64,000 nucleotides of DNA from NCBI GenBank assembly GCA_037127255.1, contig JBANSL010000002.1:3640001-3704000 (forward strand), written 5' to 3'. The DNA is from Persicaria tinctoria (lineage: Eukaryota; Streptophyta; Magnoliopsida; Caryophyllales; Polygonaceae). The number at the start of each line of letters is the position of its first letter. Position 1 is the first letter of the stretch. The position numbers and the translations under genes are program-made. Under the pieces are notes generated by a model. It did no database searches. It was given only the letters and a program-made list of their open reading frames with translations, and was not told where the DNA came from. Of the stretch, positions 1-11,947 are shown piece by piece.

Positions 1-825
1 CAAAAACATACTCTAATAAAGTGCTATTTATATAAATATACATAATTAATTCCTCACTAAAATGAAATATACATCAATTCGATCAGTGAAATTAACGTAA
101 AAAACTAAAATCTCATTCTTAACTTGCAACAAATGCTAATTAAATATAAATGAATGTATGCATAAACAAAACTTAGATAAAAATATAAAGCACAATGAAG
201 ACAAATAAATAAAATTAAAAAAAAAAAAAGAGGGGAAAGTGTTACCTCACATGAAGCCACAAAGTATCGAACAACTTGACATCCTCCGCTCGATTGACTC
301 ATCACTCTTCCAAAGTGTTATAAGGAACATATAACAATATGGAAGCTAAGAATGGGATGAATTTAGAGTTAAGTGAAACTATGCTTTATATATTACTGTT
401 ATATTGACAGTTTCTGTCATATATCCAATGTGGGATAAATTCAAAATTTATATGTTTGTCCTTACACTCAATTCTCTCATCTTGAATTGATGTGAGAAAA
501 GCATATAACAAAACTTGTAAATTTGCATATTAATTTGTGTTGCTTCATAGGCCATGAAATAGAGGAACACGGGTATCCGAAAACGATTTTATTCAAAACA
601 ATATGTTATTATATGGACCGAAGCGACATCGTTTTTGGTCCAAAACGACTGAGTTCTTGTTGAGCTGTTTGAACCATTCATATAGAATATATTCAATTCA
701 ATGAAAAAAAATTCCATTAACAAAACCAAACCCCTAAAATTGGCAATTTTCCCTCCAATTTCTCCCGTCCAAATACCGTACAATATAACCAACTTCTCTC
801 ACCTCAAAACCACTCTTTTTTCCCA
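1..825. repeat. Left copy of a duplicated gene-upstream block
   Basis: This block matches 11069-11816 nearly end to end, with small indels (about 60 bases extra near position 40) and scattered substitutions. Shared landmarks are the opening run at 1-37, the exon-like piece at 246-302 and the pyrimidine-rich stretch at 715-820. In the right copy the block is followed by the SRC2-like gene at 11948. Here the similarity stops near 825 and no C2 gene follows. This looks like an old segmental duplication, later separated by transposon insertions. The left end may lie outside the window. Confidence 0.85.
246..302 (-). pseudogene. First exon copy of ankyrin-like gene (left duplicate)
   Basis: On the minus strand, 302-246 reads as a 19-codon piece ending RYFVASCE, followed by a GT donor (GAG then GTAAC). 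It is the duplicate of the exon at 11331-11254, which ends in the same eight residues. The left copy lacks about 14 bases near its start, so the N-terminal residues differ. The following exons would lie left of the window. I infer a partial gene or relic. Confidence 0.4.
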
Positions 826-1625
826 ATCTCGCACACACCTTCCGTTAATTTCTTGTTGGTCTAGGTAAATGGTTTTGAATTTCATGTTGATCATATATAA
901 TGATCAAAATTTCTCATTTATCCAGATGTTTGTAAAGAGATTGCACCCGACCTCATAATGATATACTTACATTATATTTGCTAGTAATGCAATTTTGCAT
1001 AATATATGTTGAAATATGTGAAAATAAATTAAACTGGAAATTTTATTTTAAAAAAAAAAAATCATATGAAGTAAAAGATATTATTGGCGATGTAAAAAAG
1101 TTCAAATACAAATACCAAATAATTCAAAGTTAATGATAAAAAACCATTTTTTAGTACTTTAACATATTATAATAAAATATTCATCTAATTAAATTTTAAC
1201 ATATATACCGTGACTTCAAGGCACGAGAATTAAACTAATACATATACTAACACCAATACATATCATCCTATATGGCGCGTTGTGGTTGATTCTAACTAAA
1301 AAAATTTAATAAAAATAATATTATGTTGTTATAGTTTATAGAAAGTTATATAAGTCACCATATATATAATTTTTTAAGATAAATTAAACCACAATATATA
1401 CATGTTTTGATTAAAAAAATAATTTTGTAAGATAAAATTAAAAAAAATTGTGTAAGTGATACATGGTCGATGATTTTAGCCAAGCTTCAAGTTTCAATGC
1501 TCTCGGATAGGGGTTGCACTATCTGAATTCTTTCCTGGTAAAAAAAAAATATCCCTGATGTTGTTGTTCGAGGCATGCGAAGAGAGGCAGGGCAACCACT
1601 TAACTTAATTAGCTAGGTCGGTACA
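826..1625. other. AT-rich spacer, no gene seen
   Basis: AT-rich sequence between the duplicated block and the hAT-type MITE. The short ORFs look random. I see no conserved coding motif, tRNA or repeat with clear ends. Confidence 0.6.
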
Positions 1626-1633
1626 AGTGTATC

Positions 1634-2068
1634 TAGACCTGTCAAACGGGTCATTCGGGTCGGGTTCGGGTCGGGTCGCTTCGGGTCTCGGGTAAAACGG
1701 GTCCCGGGTATTTTCGGATTGACTAGAACCCGGGTTTGACCGGGTTTCGGGTCATTTCGGGTCGATTTCGGGTTTGTCAATTTTTTCCATTTTAAATTAA
1801 AAAAATCATGATTTGAGAATTTTGCAATAAATTTTAATTATATATAAAAAAAAATTAATTATATTTAATTAAAAATCAACCGGGTCACCGGGTCAATCGG
1901 GTCAAAATTACCGGGTCAATCGGGTAACCGGGTCGAAACCCAGATGACCCGGAAAATTTCCGGTTTTTCGGGTTCGGGTCGAAAAAAAATTCCGGGTCAA
2001 AATTTCCGGGTTCGGATCGAAAATTTTCCGGGCGGTCGACCGGGTCGGGTTGTGTTTTGACAGGTCTA
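1634..2068. mobile_element. hAT-type MITE rich in GGGTC repeats
   Basis: The ends are inverted: the left starts TAGACCTGTCAAA and the right ends TTTGACAGGTCTA, a perfect 13-base terminal match. The interior repeats CGGGT and its variants in both orientations. Flanking 8-mers are AGTGTATC (1626-1633) and AATGTATC (2069-2076), 7 of 8 identical, which fits the 8-bp target duplication of hAT elements. There is no ORF, so it is non-autonomous. Length 435 bp. Confidence 0.8.
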
Positions 2069-2239
2069 AATGTATCCCTTCAAATATGTGGTATTTAGAT
2101 ATTTTGCGTACGTTATTTTTATAGGCAAAAATGAAATAAAGAAAAATGGATTACATATAATACGATTGATTTGATAAAAATGGGTACAAAAGATAATTTT
2201 TCATCCAATACACATCTCAAGGACTCATTCCATAACACG

Positions 2240-2255
2240 CTCTATTGACCACACT
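2240..2255. repeat. LINE-1 target-site duplication, 3' side
   Basis: CTCTATTGACCACACT, identical to 8546-8561. It directly abuts the T-run that is the poly(A) tail of the minus-strand LINE. Confidence 0.95.
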
Positions 2256-2311
2256 TTTTTTTTTGGTGCACAAACAGGAGGGAGCTCCCTAAATTAAAAT
2301 GTCAAAGAAAA

Positions 2312-5300
2312 TTACAAACAGCAGTTGCGACGGACACCAGTCCCCGCCGCATCCGACATCAAAAAAGGGGAAGTACAATCAGGAGGTTCTTCCAGAAAAT
2401 GGTAGCCTAAAGGTAAATCGAGAGCCAGACTCGCAAGAGAGTCCGCCGCCGAGTTAGCCTCCCTGAACACATGACGAAATTGGACAGACCAATTTCTACT
2501 GATGAAGCCATGGCACCTAGCAAACAGGCTGAACAAAGGGTGGGACTTCTTCAATTTCCGCTCCACCAGTTTCACCAGGACGTCCGAGTCCGTCTCCACA
2601 ATCACCTTCCTACAACCAAGGTTCCAAGCCACCTCCAAACCATAGAGGGCACCCCATCCTTCCGCCATCAACACCGAGCACGTCCCTATGTTCACCGTGA
2701 AGCCGCCGATCCACTGTGCGTTAGCATTCCTAACCACACCACCCGCAGAAGCTCTCCCGTCCCTGGCCACTGCCCCGTCCGTATTAACTTTAGCCCAACC
2801 CTGCTCCGGTTTATTCCAACTGATGATACAATCAACTCTCTTGGTAGTGCTTGGTTCTCCACCCTTCTTTTTGACAACTTCCAAATACTCAGCCGCCACC
2901 CTCAGGCAGTAATCCGGGCTCACAATCGCTGGTGTCGCACCTCTGAATACCACTTCATTCCTTCTCCTCCATGATGTTGGTTCTCATCCAAGCCGCAAAC
3001 GGTAGATTCCAGCAGCCTTCCGCACTCCTTGTTCCTGCAACCTGTGACCAAAGGGCCTCCACAGTACTACAATCCCTAAAAAGATGTTCCAGAGTCTCGT
3101 CAGAAGACTTACAAACGGGGCACGTTGCCGAAGTTCCGATACCTCGTCTCACCCTCTCCGTGTTGTTGAGAATTCCTCCCTTGCTAACGAGCCAGATAAA
3201 AGCCCGGACCCTTTCAATTGTGGCGATGCTCCAGACCGCCCGGTAAAAGTGTTCATCGTTGCCTTGCCATTCACCCCACCTTTCGATGGCCTCATAGCCT
3301 GATTTAATCGAATAATCCCCATCGCTCGTAAGGTTCCAGCTCGGATGATCATCGCCTTTGCCGCAAGCAGTGGAAGCTATCTTCAGCAGGGTGGTCGACG
3401 GGAGGAGATGGCCAAAAGATTCCCATCTCTAACCACGCAGGCCATCCCATAATTCCGCAACTGACCCAGACGGGCATTCTCCCGCTGTGGTGTCGGTCTG
3501 AAGACTCAGGGGTGCCTGATCAACCCAACAGTCGTGCCAAAAGTCGATGTTACTTCCGCTGCCAAGATTCCATCTCAGGTTCGGTCTGATTATCTCGCCA
3601 AGGCCTTTCCTGATTCCTTTCCAAACAAGCGATGCACTTGGAGACTGTCCCAGGGAGGTACCCACATACTTAGCCTGCAGTAACTCTCTCCACAAACCTT
3701 CGTCCTCCGTCAAGAATCTCCAACTAAGCTTAGCAATCATGGCTAAGTTCAGGGATCCCATGTTCTTCAGCCCAAGTCCCCCTAATTCCTTGGGCTTAAT
3801 TAATTCATTCCAAGCTACTTTGTGGATTTTCCTCTTACCTTCGGTAGACCCCCATATGAAACTTTTGATTGTCTTCTCAATCTTATTGCAAGTGCTAATC
3901 GGGAGGGTTAAAACAGCCATACAATACCTTGGGAGAGCTTCAAGAACCGATTTAGCAAGGGTAATCCTCCCGGCAAAGCTCAGCACCTTGGATCTTCAAC
4001 CGTTCAGTTTTGCCGAGAACTTGTCCACAATAAAATCAAATTGGGCTCCATTCACTCTCTTATGAAGAATCGGTATCCCTAAATACAACCCCAGGTCAGC
4101 AGTAGCTTGGACTCCACCTTCAGTTTCAATAGCTTTAGACAGAGTCTCGGTCACATTACCCAAAATAAAGAACTTAGATTTCTCGAAACTGACTTTCTCT
4201 CCTGATGCCTCGCAGAACCTTGCCAAGCAAGCCTTGATTACCTTCACCTGTTTAATAGAAGCCTCCGCAAAGAGAAGTATATCGTCCGCGAAAAAGAGGT
4301 GCGAAACATACGGGCCTTGGCGAGAGATTTTGATGGGCTTCCAATCCCCACTCTCCACCATTTCATTCACCAAATGTGATAGCCTCTCGAGGAAAAGGAT
4401 GAAGAGATAAGGCGAGATCGGGTCACCTTGTCTAATCCCCCTACTCGGCACGAATTGATTCGACATTTCTCCGTTCCATAAAACCTGCATCCTAGGACCC
4501 CTCACACATTCCATAATCCATTTAATCCAATTGTCTGGCAGTCTTGGCCATCTTAGACTTTCCTCTATAAAGTCCCAACTGAGCCGGTCATAAGCCTTTT
4601 CAAGGTCTAGCTTCAGACAGATCCATCCCTTCTTACCTTTCTTCCTCTTCATCGAGTGGATGATCTCTTGCGCGATAACAATATTGTCCGTTATCAGCCT
4701 CCCCGGAAGGAAGCTTCCTTGTGTGGGACCCACCAGTTGTCCCATAACGGTTTGGAGCCTGACGGTCATCATCTTCGTAATGGCCTTGTAATAAACGTTA
4801 CACAAACTGATCCCCCGAAACTGCCCCACTCTTTCCGGCTTTGCCACTTTCGGAAGGAGGGTAATAAGGGTATCATTCAGGCCATGTGGGAGAGCTCCCC
4901 GTCTAAAGAACTCGAAAACCATATCCACAGTCGTTGTCCCGACCGTACCCCAATATTTTTGGAAGAAAATGGGCTGAAACCCATCCACCACCGGTTCTTT
5001 GAAAGCACCCATACTCTTAAACGCTTTCCAGACATCCTCTTTCGTGAATTCCCTAACAGTAGCGGCCCAAACTGCCTCTTCTACTAAAGGAAAATCCGTG
5101 GGAAACAACGGCCTCCTCATCCCAGGATTAGCTTCAGTGTAGAGGTCTTCGAAATAATTCAAAGCGATGCGCTCCATTTCAGTTTTATCCTCAATCCAAT
5201 TATCATTGCTATCGAACAGACCTTCAACCCGATTCTGTTTTCTTCTTATCACAGTGGACATCTGGAAAAATTTTGTGTTTCTATCTCCAAGAGCCAGCCA

Positions 5301-6341
5301 ACTCTCACGGGATTTCTGCATCCACAACACTTCTTCCTGCTCCAAAGTCTCATCCAGCTTCCTTTTGATTCTTTCCTCTTGCAAACTGGCAATGTCTCCT
5401 GCCCCATGACTAATTTTCTTTTGCACTTCGTCCAGGGCTTCCATTAATAACTTCTTCCTCTCAAAGATGTTCCCGAAAGTCTTCCTGTTCCAAACCATCA
5501 ACTCCTCTTTGAGACCTTCTAGAGCTGCTCCCACTGGCTGTTTCTTGTCCCACTTTTTCTCAATCGACTCCCCGAATTCAGGGTGAGACAGCCAGGCCGC
5601 TTCAAACCGGAAAGGACGTCTCCTCCGATCTTTCTTTATGGTGGGTTCAAGTTTGAAAAACAGCGGGTTATGGTCCGAGGAGTACCTTGGTAAATGTCGG
5701 ACCCTGGCCTCCGGCCAAGCAAGCCTACCCGGCAGATTATTCATGACTCTGTCGAGCCTCTTGAAAACCGTTCTACCTCCGATGATGTTTTTACTCCAAG
5801 TGAATTCTTGCCCAGTGTACCCAAGATCAACAAGTCTGCTACAATCAACAATGCTCCTGAATATCCCAGTATCTCTGTGAAGCGCACCAGTACCACCTTT
5901 AATCTCTTCCTTGTTCAGAATACAGTTCAGATCCCCGCCAATTATAAGGTCACCCGAGATGCCTTGGATGGTTGCTTCCAGGTCTGTCCAGAACGGGACT
6001 CTCCTGGCTACCGTCGGCGGCCCATAGGCAGCAATAATATGCCCAGTCTTCAACCCTTTCTTCCAAGACGCATGTATAAAATTAGCATTCTTTTCCTCAA
6101 TCCTGATTTTGCACACTTCCTCTTTCCAAAGAATCCAAATTCCTCCCGCAAAGCCAACCGCTTCGACCCTTTCGAATCTGTCAAACTTAAGCCTTTTGCA
6201 GACCTTATCCGCTTCCTCTCCTGAAATCCTGGTTTCGAAAAGAGCAAGGATATCCACGGCGCAGTGGTTACAGATATACCTTATGGCTTTCCTAAACGAT
6301 TTCTTGCCTGCACCAAAACAGTTCCAAAAAAGTAAATTCAT
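2312..6341 (-). pseudogene. LINE-1 ORF2: endonuclease, RT, zf-RVT, RNase H, broken
   Basis: The likely start is the ATG at 6341 (MNLLFWNCFGAG), 72 bases after the ORF1 stop. The endonuclease domain carries IIGGDLNCIL and the SSDHNPL motif. The reverse transcriptase has RGIRQGDPISPYLF and an intact FADD catalytic box (HLFFADDILLFAE). A single nonsense codon at 3998-3996 (TGA, probably from TGG) cuts it, and the same frame continues to 3429, another stop. The CPVCKSSDETLEHLFRDC zinc region follows in frame near 3120-3040. A frameshift near 2954 leads to the RNase H domain (2953-2312) with NTDGAV, LMAEGWGALYGLE, ETDSDVL and NSAADSLA, matching the catalytic acidic positions. The catalytic cores are preserved, so the element died through few hits. 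Confidence 0.92.
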
Positions 6342-6412
6342 CGCTATGGAAATAATAGGAATCAAACAGATAATAACACTAAAATTCGAAAAGATAAGAT
6401 TAAGGGGAATCA

Positions 6413-8477
6413 TCAATCCAAGTCGTGGTCGTCCGTGCAGTCGGCTTCCTCCTCCATCACTTCATCCATCTCGTCTGCCCAAAACCTTCCCTGGACTTGG
6501 GAACTAATTCTTCTATAGTCCATGTTTCCGTCCCCTGCAGCGCTGACCTCAAGAGAAAAATTGGAAGATCTATGTGACTGAGACTCCAGATACTTCAATT
6601 TCTTCTTTGGGCATTTACATGATGGGCTGGCATGGACTAACACCAGCGCTGATGAGGAGTCCATAACATAAGGTTTGGTGTTTTTGGGCTTTTTCCTTTT
6701 CCCTGACTTTCCTTTCTGGGCCTGGGCTTTACCCTCTTTTGTCATTTCCTCTTCAGTAGCAAAAATTGAATTCTCATGGATCTTAGTAGTTGGACCCACA
6801 TCCCTAGCTTCCTTCATAGGATCACCCCCTCCTTTAATCGCGCCGTCTTCGGTATTATTCTCCACTGCCTCTTCCTTGCCCTTTCCACTTTTTCCAATCC
6901 CATGCTCAGTAACGTTAATTGTCATTTATTGTTCCTCCTCTTTTTCCTTTCCCATTGCCACATTAATGACTTCTTCCCCCCGAGAACGACTATCCGAATC
7001 CTTCAACACAACGGTCACCTTCTCTGAGTTCTCCGACGATTTTTCCGGCGACTCGTGGACCACCGGTATCGACTTGCCCACATCCGTGTTGATGCTGTTT
7101 TCCCCTTGGGTCAGACTATTCGAGCCCTCCGGGACGGTAGTTTCAACTTCAACAGGGGCGGTCATTACCTTCCTTGGCTCCGGCGCTTCTGACTCTGCCA
7201 CCACCACTTCCTTTCTGGTGTCATCATCCCCCTTTGCCTTTTTTTTCCACAGAGCTTTATCCCGAATTTCCAGCGTTGTCGTCCTTGCCTTGAGTATTCC
7301 TCCCCCCATCTCTACCAGGGATCGACGAGTTATGTATCTGATTGCCCCGAGGGCCTTGGTTCCTGGGTCTGAAGTTGTTCTTCTTCTTCACCTCCATCCA
7401 CTCTCCGTACCTTCCTCCATCATCCACAGGTTTCTCTGTTGTTCCAGGATTGGTGTCCAATTCCTTCCTCTTTTCTTCGTCAAGCATGGTTTCTCTGTTC
7501 ATGGTTTGTTCGATTTTCTTTTCCACATACTGACATTTCGCCCTTATATGGCCCACTCTGCCACAACCAAAGCAGATAGCAGGAATGCCTTCATACTCGA
7601 GGAGATACATGTGCCCATTGATACATATCGTGCCCTTCAGAGGTTCTTCTAGATCAACCTCCACGCAGACTCTAGCGAATCTACCTCTACCAGTATAAGT
7701 AGTCCTCTTATCGACCTTGATCGGATTCTCAAGTCCCGTCATCGCTTCCAGCAGGACATCCTCCTGATAAAGATGTAGGGGTAAGTCGACGATTCTGATC
7801 CACGCCGGAACTGTCTTAATAGGATCCTTTGGTCGGAATTCAGGTGTCCAAGCTCTGATGGCCAGACACCGGCCGAAGAACGACCATGGCCCTCCAGCCA
7901 GCACTTCCAAACAATTGGCTTCCGACTCAAACCTAACCAAGAAATTTCCGTAAGGGAGATCAATCACTTGCAGTCTACCGAACCTACCCCACGCCTCCCT
8001 TAACTTCCTCTCCATGACAGGTAGCGGTAAGGGATGTCCGAGGAGCTTCACCACAATAGAATTCTTCCACACACTCGCCAGTGCTTCTATAACGTCGTCA
8101 TGGATGAGAACCTCAGGATCTCCATTCTTTCCAGACGGGAATGACACTGTCACTTTACCCTTCAAGAACTCTCTGCGTATTGTGGTTCAGTGCTGTGTCA
8201 CGTTGCCTCCAACCACATTATCTTTCTAGGATCTCCCCGGCGTCTGATTAGGTTGTTTGGCTGATTTCGGCTGGCTCGTAGTGTGCTCCTGATCCGTTTG
8301 CATAGCAACGGGGCTGTCGGATGTCTGGCCTTTTTGCATCTCTCTTTGATTGTCTTCCACCGCCGGCGAAGGATCGTCCGGTGCCTTAGGCGGTTCTTCG
8401 TTCCGAAGCTGGTCATCCAGTGCCTTAGGCGGGTCGTCCGTCGGAGAGGGGTCAGGGTTTTCTTTTTGGGAGCTCAT
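6413..8477 (-). pseudogene. LINE-1 ORF1 (Gag-like, CCHC), broken
   Basis: Starts at an ATG at 8477 with a Pro/Asp-rich leader. In-frame stops interrupt it near 8226 and about 45 bases further on, after which the reading frame continues from 8165. The segment 8165-7257 holds the conserved plant LINE DUF4283-like region (GPWSFFGRCLAIRAW) and one zinc knuckle, CFGCGRVGHIRAKC, of the C-x2-C-x4-H-x4-C type. A frameshift near 7260-7300 moves coding to the frame of 7309-6926, and another stop at 6926 precedes the last segment, which ends at 6413. In the L1 family this protein binds the element RNA. At least three stops and one frameshift rule out a working product. Confidence 0.85.
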
Positions 8478-8625
8478 TCTCTCGCTGCTAATAACTTCTC
8501 TCTATTACGGGTATGTTTGGATGACCCATTATTACAACTTATAATCTCTATTGACCACACTAACAAGTAAGAATCACCAAGTAATTAAATCTCAAAGAAT
8601 ACTTAAAAAGTGCTATAATTGATAC

Positions 8626-9564
8626 GGCCGAAAAGACAAATAGGTATATTAAATGAACCCCCTAAGACATATTGGTATATTAAAAGACTCAAGGGACAAA
8701 TAAGTATATTAAAAGTGTTCTTATGGACAAATTGGTATATTTAAAAACTCTAAATGGACAAATAACCCTTTTTGGCTCATTTGGCTTCATTTCATTCGGT
8801 TTTTCTTAATAAAATTTTTTCATATATATATTTAATTAATTATTTAATTATTTAACTCTTATTCATTTGACTTTATAATCATAAAAAAATCGAATATATT
8901 TCTATCAAATTATACAACTATTTATTTTTTTGCCACATGTTTGTAACTAATAATGTTGTATAAAATATTATTACATGAAACAAATTATTGGTTTTATTAC
9001 ATAAATTACAAACACTTATTTAATAGTTGGTTTACAAATCGCAAGTTAAAACACTTTTTAAACATTATTAAATATTTTTTGTATTGTTTCTAAACAAATC
9101 CTAGCTCATATTTTGTGGGATAATTTAATTTTTGCAATTTATATAAACAACCATTAGTATTTATTTAATAAAATGCATATAATATATATTATTAGTGACA
9201 AATAATGACCAAATGAACAAGATTATATGAGCATATAACCATTAGTATTTATTTAATAAACAGTTTTATAATTTGATAGAAATATATACAATTTTTTTTT
9301 AAAAGATTATATAACCAAATGAACAAGATTATATGAGCATATAACCAATTAATCATTATAAAAATATATTAAAATGATTTTATAAAAAAAATCATACGAA
9401 AAGGATGTCCAATGAGGTAAAAAAAGCTTATTTGTCCATTAGTCTTTTAATATACCAATTTGTCCACACGAACCCTTTTAATATACCTATTTGTCCCTAA
9501 AGTCTTTTAATATACCAATTTGTCCTTATGGGGTCATTTAATATACATATTTGTCTTTTCGGCC
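8626..9564. mobile_element. MULE-type MITE with long repeat-built TIRs
   Basis: Both ends begin GGCCGAAAAGACAAATA when read inward. The inverted repeats extend about 150 bp. Each arm is itself four tandem versions of a roughly 36-bp unit of the form (A)GGACAAATTGGTATATTAAAAG. The element is flanked by a perfect 10-bp duplication, TAATTGATAC (8616-8625 and 9565-9574), as expected for Mutator-like elements. The middle is AT-rich and non-coding, with a repeated stretch near 9155 and 9240. Length 939 bp. Confidence 0.85.
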
Positions 9565-9574
9565 TAATTGATAC

Positions 9575-10243
9575 AAGAAGATATTCCCTTCATTTTTATT
9601 TATTTTATAAGTTAGGTGTTTTTTGCATATATTGTTGAAATAAATCGAAATATTTTTTTCTTAATTTTTTAAATTGTGTATTTTCCAGGTATCATCACAC
9701 TAAAATTTGAAATACTATATATTTTATGTTTCTAAGACAGATATTTTAATGTTCAAAAATAAAATATCAAATTCTTTTAATATATACTTCCATGCTTATT
9801 ACCAACTAGTATTGAATTATATTTTAAATTTACAATCGAATAAATCAATTATTTCAATTGAAACTTCAAGAGTTACATTGCTCATCTGATTTCTTGCATA
9901 GAGAACGTTTACATTTCCATTAACACTGATCAGTTTCCATCTCACATCTCACATAACTAATGGTTACATATCCTCATTGCATCACTTTCGCCATCAAATT
10001 TCCATAATTTCCTTCTCAAACTAATCAACAACGTTGGTAGTTATCGTTCGAAGTTTGAATGTGTCCATCTTCAAGTGATTCCCCCTAAAAAAATCTTCCA
10101 AGGGATCGATTCCAAATGGATGGAGACTGGTATTGTAGAAGATGCACTTGTCAAAGGCACAAGCAGACGATTACCACCAATTCTTCTTCTCATGGGTCTT
10201 CCCAAAGCCCGTCAATCCCCCCTTGATCGATGGGGGACTTGGG
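9575..10243. other. AT-rich spacer and unassigned sequence
   Basis: No supported gene. The part from about 10060 to 10243 is less AT-rich and could hold further decayed pieces of the minus-strand ankyrin-like gene, but no motif identifies it. Confidence 0.5.
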
Positions 10244-11331
10244 CTAATGGGAAGTAGCCGAATAAGGAGACTCAAAGGTTTCAATGAAGAGCGGCAATGA
10301 GAAGAGTTGAAGCCATCTGAACCTATAAGGAGCATTCCTGCATTCCTTGTAGCTCATAGGATTTCTTGCATAGAGAAGCACTCGAGCAGCTTCAGGATGA
10401 CCGATCCGAAGCTTCACATCTTGCATTACCACCTAAGTATAACAAACAAATTGTAAGTGTCATAAGCACGGGTTTCGCTAAATAAAAAATATTCAAGTTA
10501 ATTTGGTTGCATCGATATAATTGAATTGAATATATACTATTTTTTTTTCATGACGGGTCTTATATATGCACACTCTCACCATATAAAAATATTTAGATTT
10601 GGTTGTAGCAATGTAACTTGAAATAAGTTTCATGTTTTTGTGTTTATACCATAAAGAAAAATCAGAAGAAAAAATTTTTAGAAGTAATATTTTACTATAT
10701 AAGTGTACATCTATTCCGCCAACTCGTGTGACGGAAATTAAAAAGATAATAAAATATTCAGATTCGGTTTCATTCATTTTTCTTTTAATTTACTTGATAG
10801 ATGATATGTGTATTATAATACAGTATAATATTATTCATTATAAGTTATTATTAATGGCCATGCAAAAAACTCACAGTCCCGTGCTTGATATAAGTCAATA
10901 TGATGAATAATTATTTTACATAAAAAAAGAGGGTTTATTTACTAAAAATTCCAATATATGATACCTCGTGCTGCAAGATTAAGCGCTGTTGCGCCATTGA
11001 TCTTTGAAATGCCATGATTAATGTCCGATTTATAATTCTGGCACCCCCAAACAAAACTTAGATTAGCAAAAACATACTCTAATAAAGTGCTATTTATATA
11101 AAAAAGGCCAAAAAAAAAAAACTAAAATTTCATTCTTAACTTGCAACAAATGCTAATTAAATAAAAATGAATGTATGCATAAACAAAACTTAGATAAAAA
11201 ATAAATCACAATGAAGACAAATAAAAAAATAAAAAAAGAGGGGAAAGTGTTACCTCACATGAAGCCACAAAGTATCTAAGAACTTGACATCCTCGAGCGA
11301 AGAAAAGGCGCTCAATTGACTCATAACTCAT
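10244..11331 (-). pseudogene. Ankyrin-repeat-like gene, probably broken
   Basis: Three exon-like pieces can be joined on the minus strand. Exon 1 is 11331-11254 (26 codons, ends VLRYFVASCE, donor GTAAC). Exon 2 is 11037-10965, after a CAG acceptor, and reads INHGISKINGATALNLAAR; the G-A-T/A-A-L-x-L-A-A core is the usual ankyrin-repeat helix signature. Exon 3 begins at 10432 after a TAG acceptor and contains IGHPEAARVLLYARNP, again ankyrin-like. The phase from exon 2 leads to a stop 13 codons into exon 3, and a 2-base shift would be needed to reach the ankyrin-like frame. I therefore call it a pseudogene or mis-modelled gene. It faces away from the SRC2-like gene at 11948 across a shared upstream region. 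Confidence 0.5.
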
Positions 11332-11816
11332 ATCCAAAGTGTTATAAGAAGCATATAACAATATGGATGAATGGGATGAATTTAGAGTTAAGTGAAACTG
11401 TGCTTTTATATATTACTGTTATATTCACAGTTTATGTCATATATCCAATGTGGGATAAACACAAAATTTATATGTTTTTCCATACACTCTCAATTCTCTC
11501 ATCTTGATGTGATAAAAGCATATAACAAAACTTGTAAATTTGCATATTAATCTGTGTTGCTTCAAAGGCCATAAAATAGAGAAACACGGGTACCCGAAGA
11601 TGGTTTCATTCAAAACAATGTGTTATTGTATAGACTGAAACGACATCGTTTTGGGCCAAAAAAACTGATTCATGTAGCATATATTCAATTCAATAAATAA
11701 AAATCCATTAACGAAAACCAAACCCCTAAAATTGGCAATTTTCCCTCCAATTTCTCCCGTCCAAATACCGTACAATATAACCAACTTCTCTCACCTCAAA
11801 ACCAGTCTTTTTTCCC
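11069..11816. repeat. Right copy of the duplicated upstream block
   Basis: Counterpart of 1-825. It carries exon 1 of the ankyrin-like gene on the minus strand and the upstream region of the SRC2-like gene on the plus strand. A TATAA at 11776-11780 within a CT-rich stretch, about 170 bases before the SRC2 start codon, is a possible core promoter and is present in both copies. Confidence 0.85.
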
Positions 11817-11947
11817 CCAATTTCTTGATCTATCTAAATCTAATTCCCCTTCGTTTCGATCCCTAATTCATACAATCCTCGATCAAATTCAAATCGATCC
11901 TCTTTCAGATCGATCGTTAATTTAACAGAAACACAAAAATAAGAACA

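Larger units (their letters stand above)
2256..8545 (-). mobile_element. Full-length L1-type LINE, inactive
   Basis: A minus-strand non-LTR retrotransposon of about 6.3 kb bounded by a perfect 16-bp target duplication (2240-2255 and 8546-8561). A T-run at its low-coordinate end (2256-2262) is the short poly(A) tail. Reading from 8545 downward there is a short leader, ORF1 with a CCHC knuckle, then ORF2 with endonuclease, reverse transcriptase, a zinc-binding region and an RNase H domain. Both ORFs have nonsense codons and frameshifts. Full length plus an intact TSD suggests moderately recent insertion. Several plus-strand ORFs over this interval are antisense shadows. Confidence 0.95.

Noticed and set aside
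6675..7652. 325-codon plus-strand ORF
   Set aside because: It is antisense to LINE-1 ORF1, which has the CCHC knuckle and LINE context; the plus-strand protein shows no family motif.
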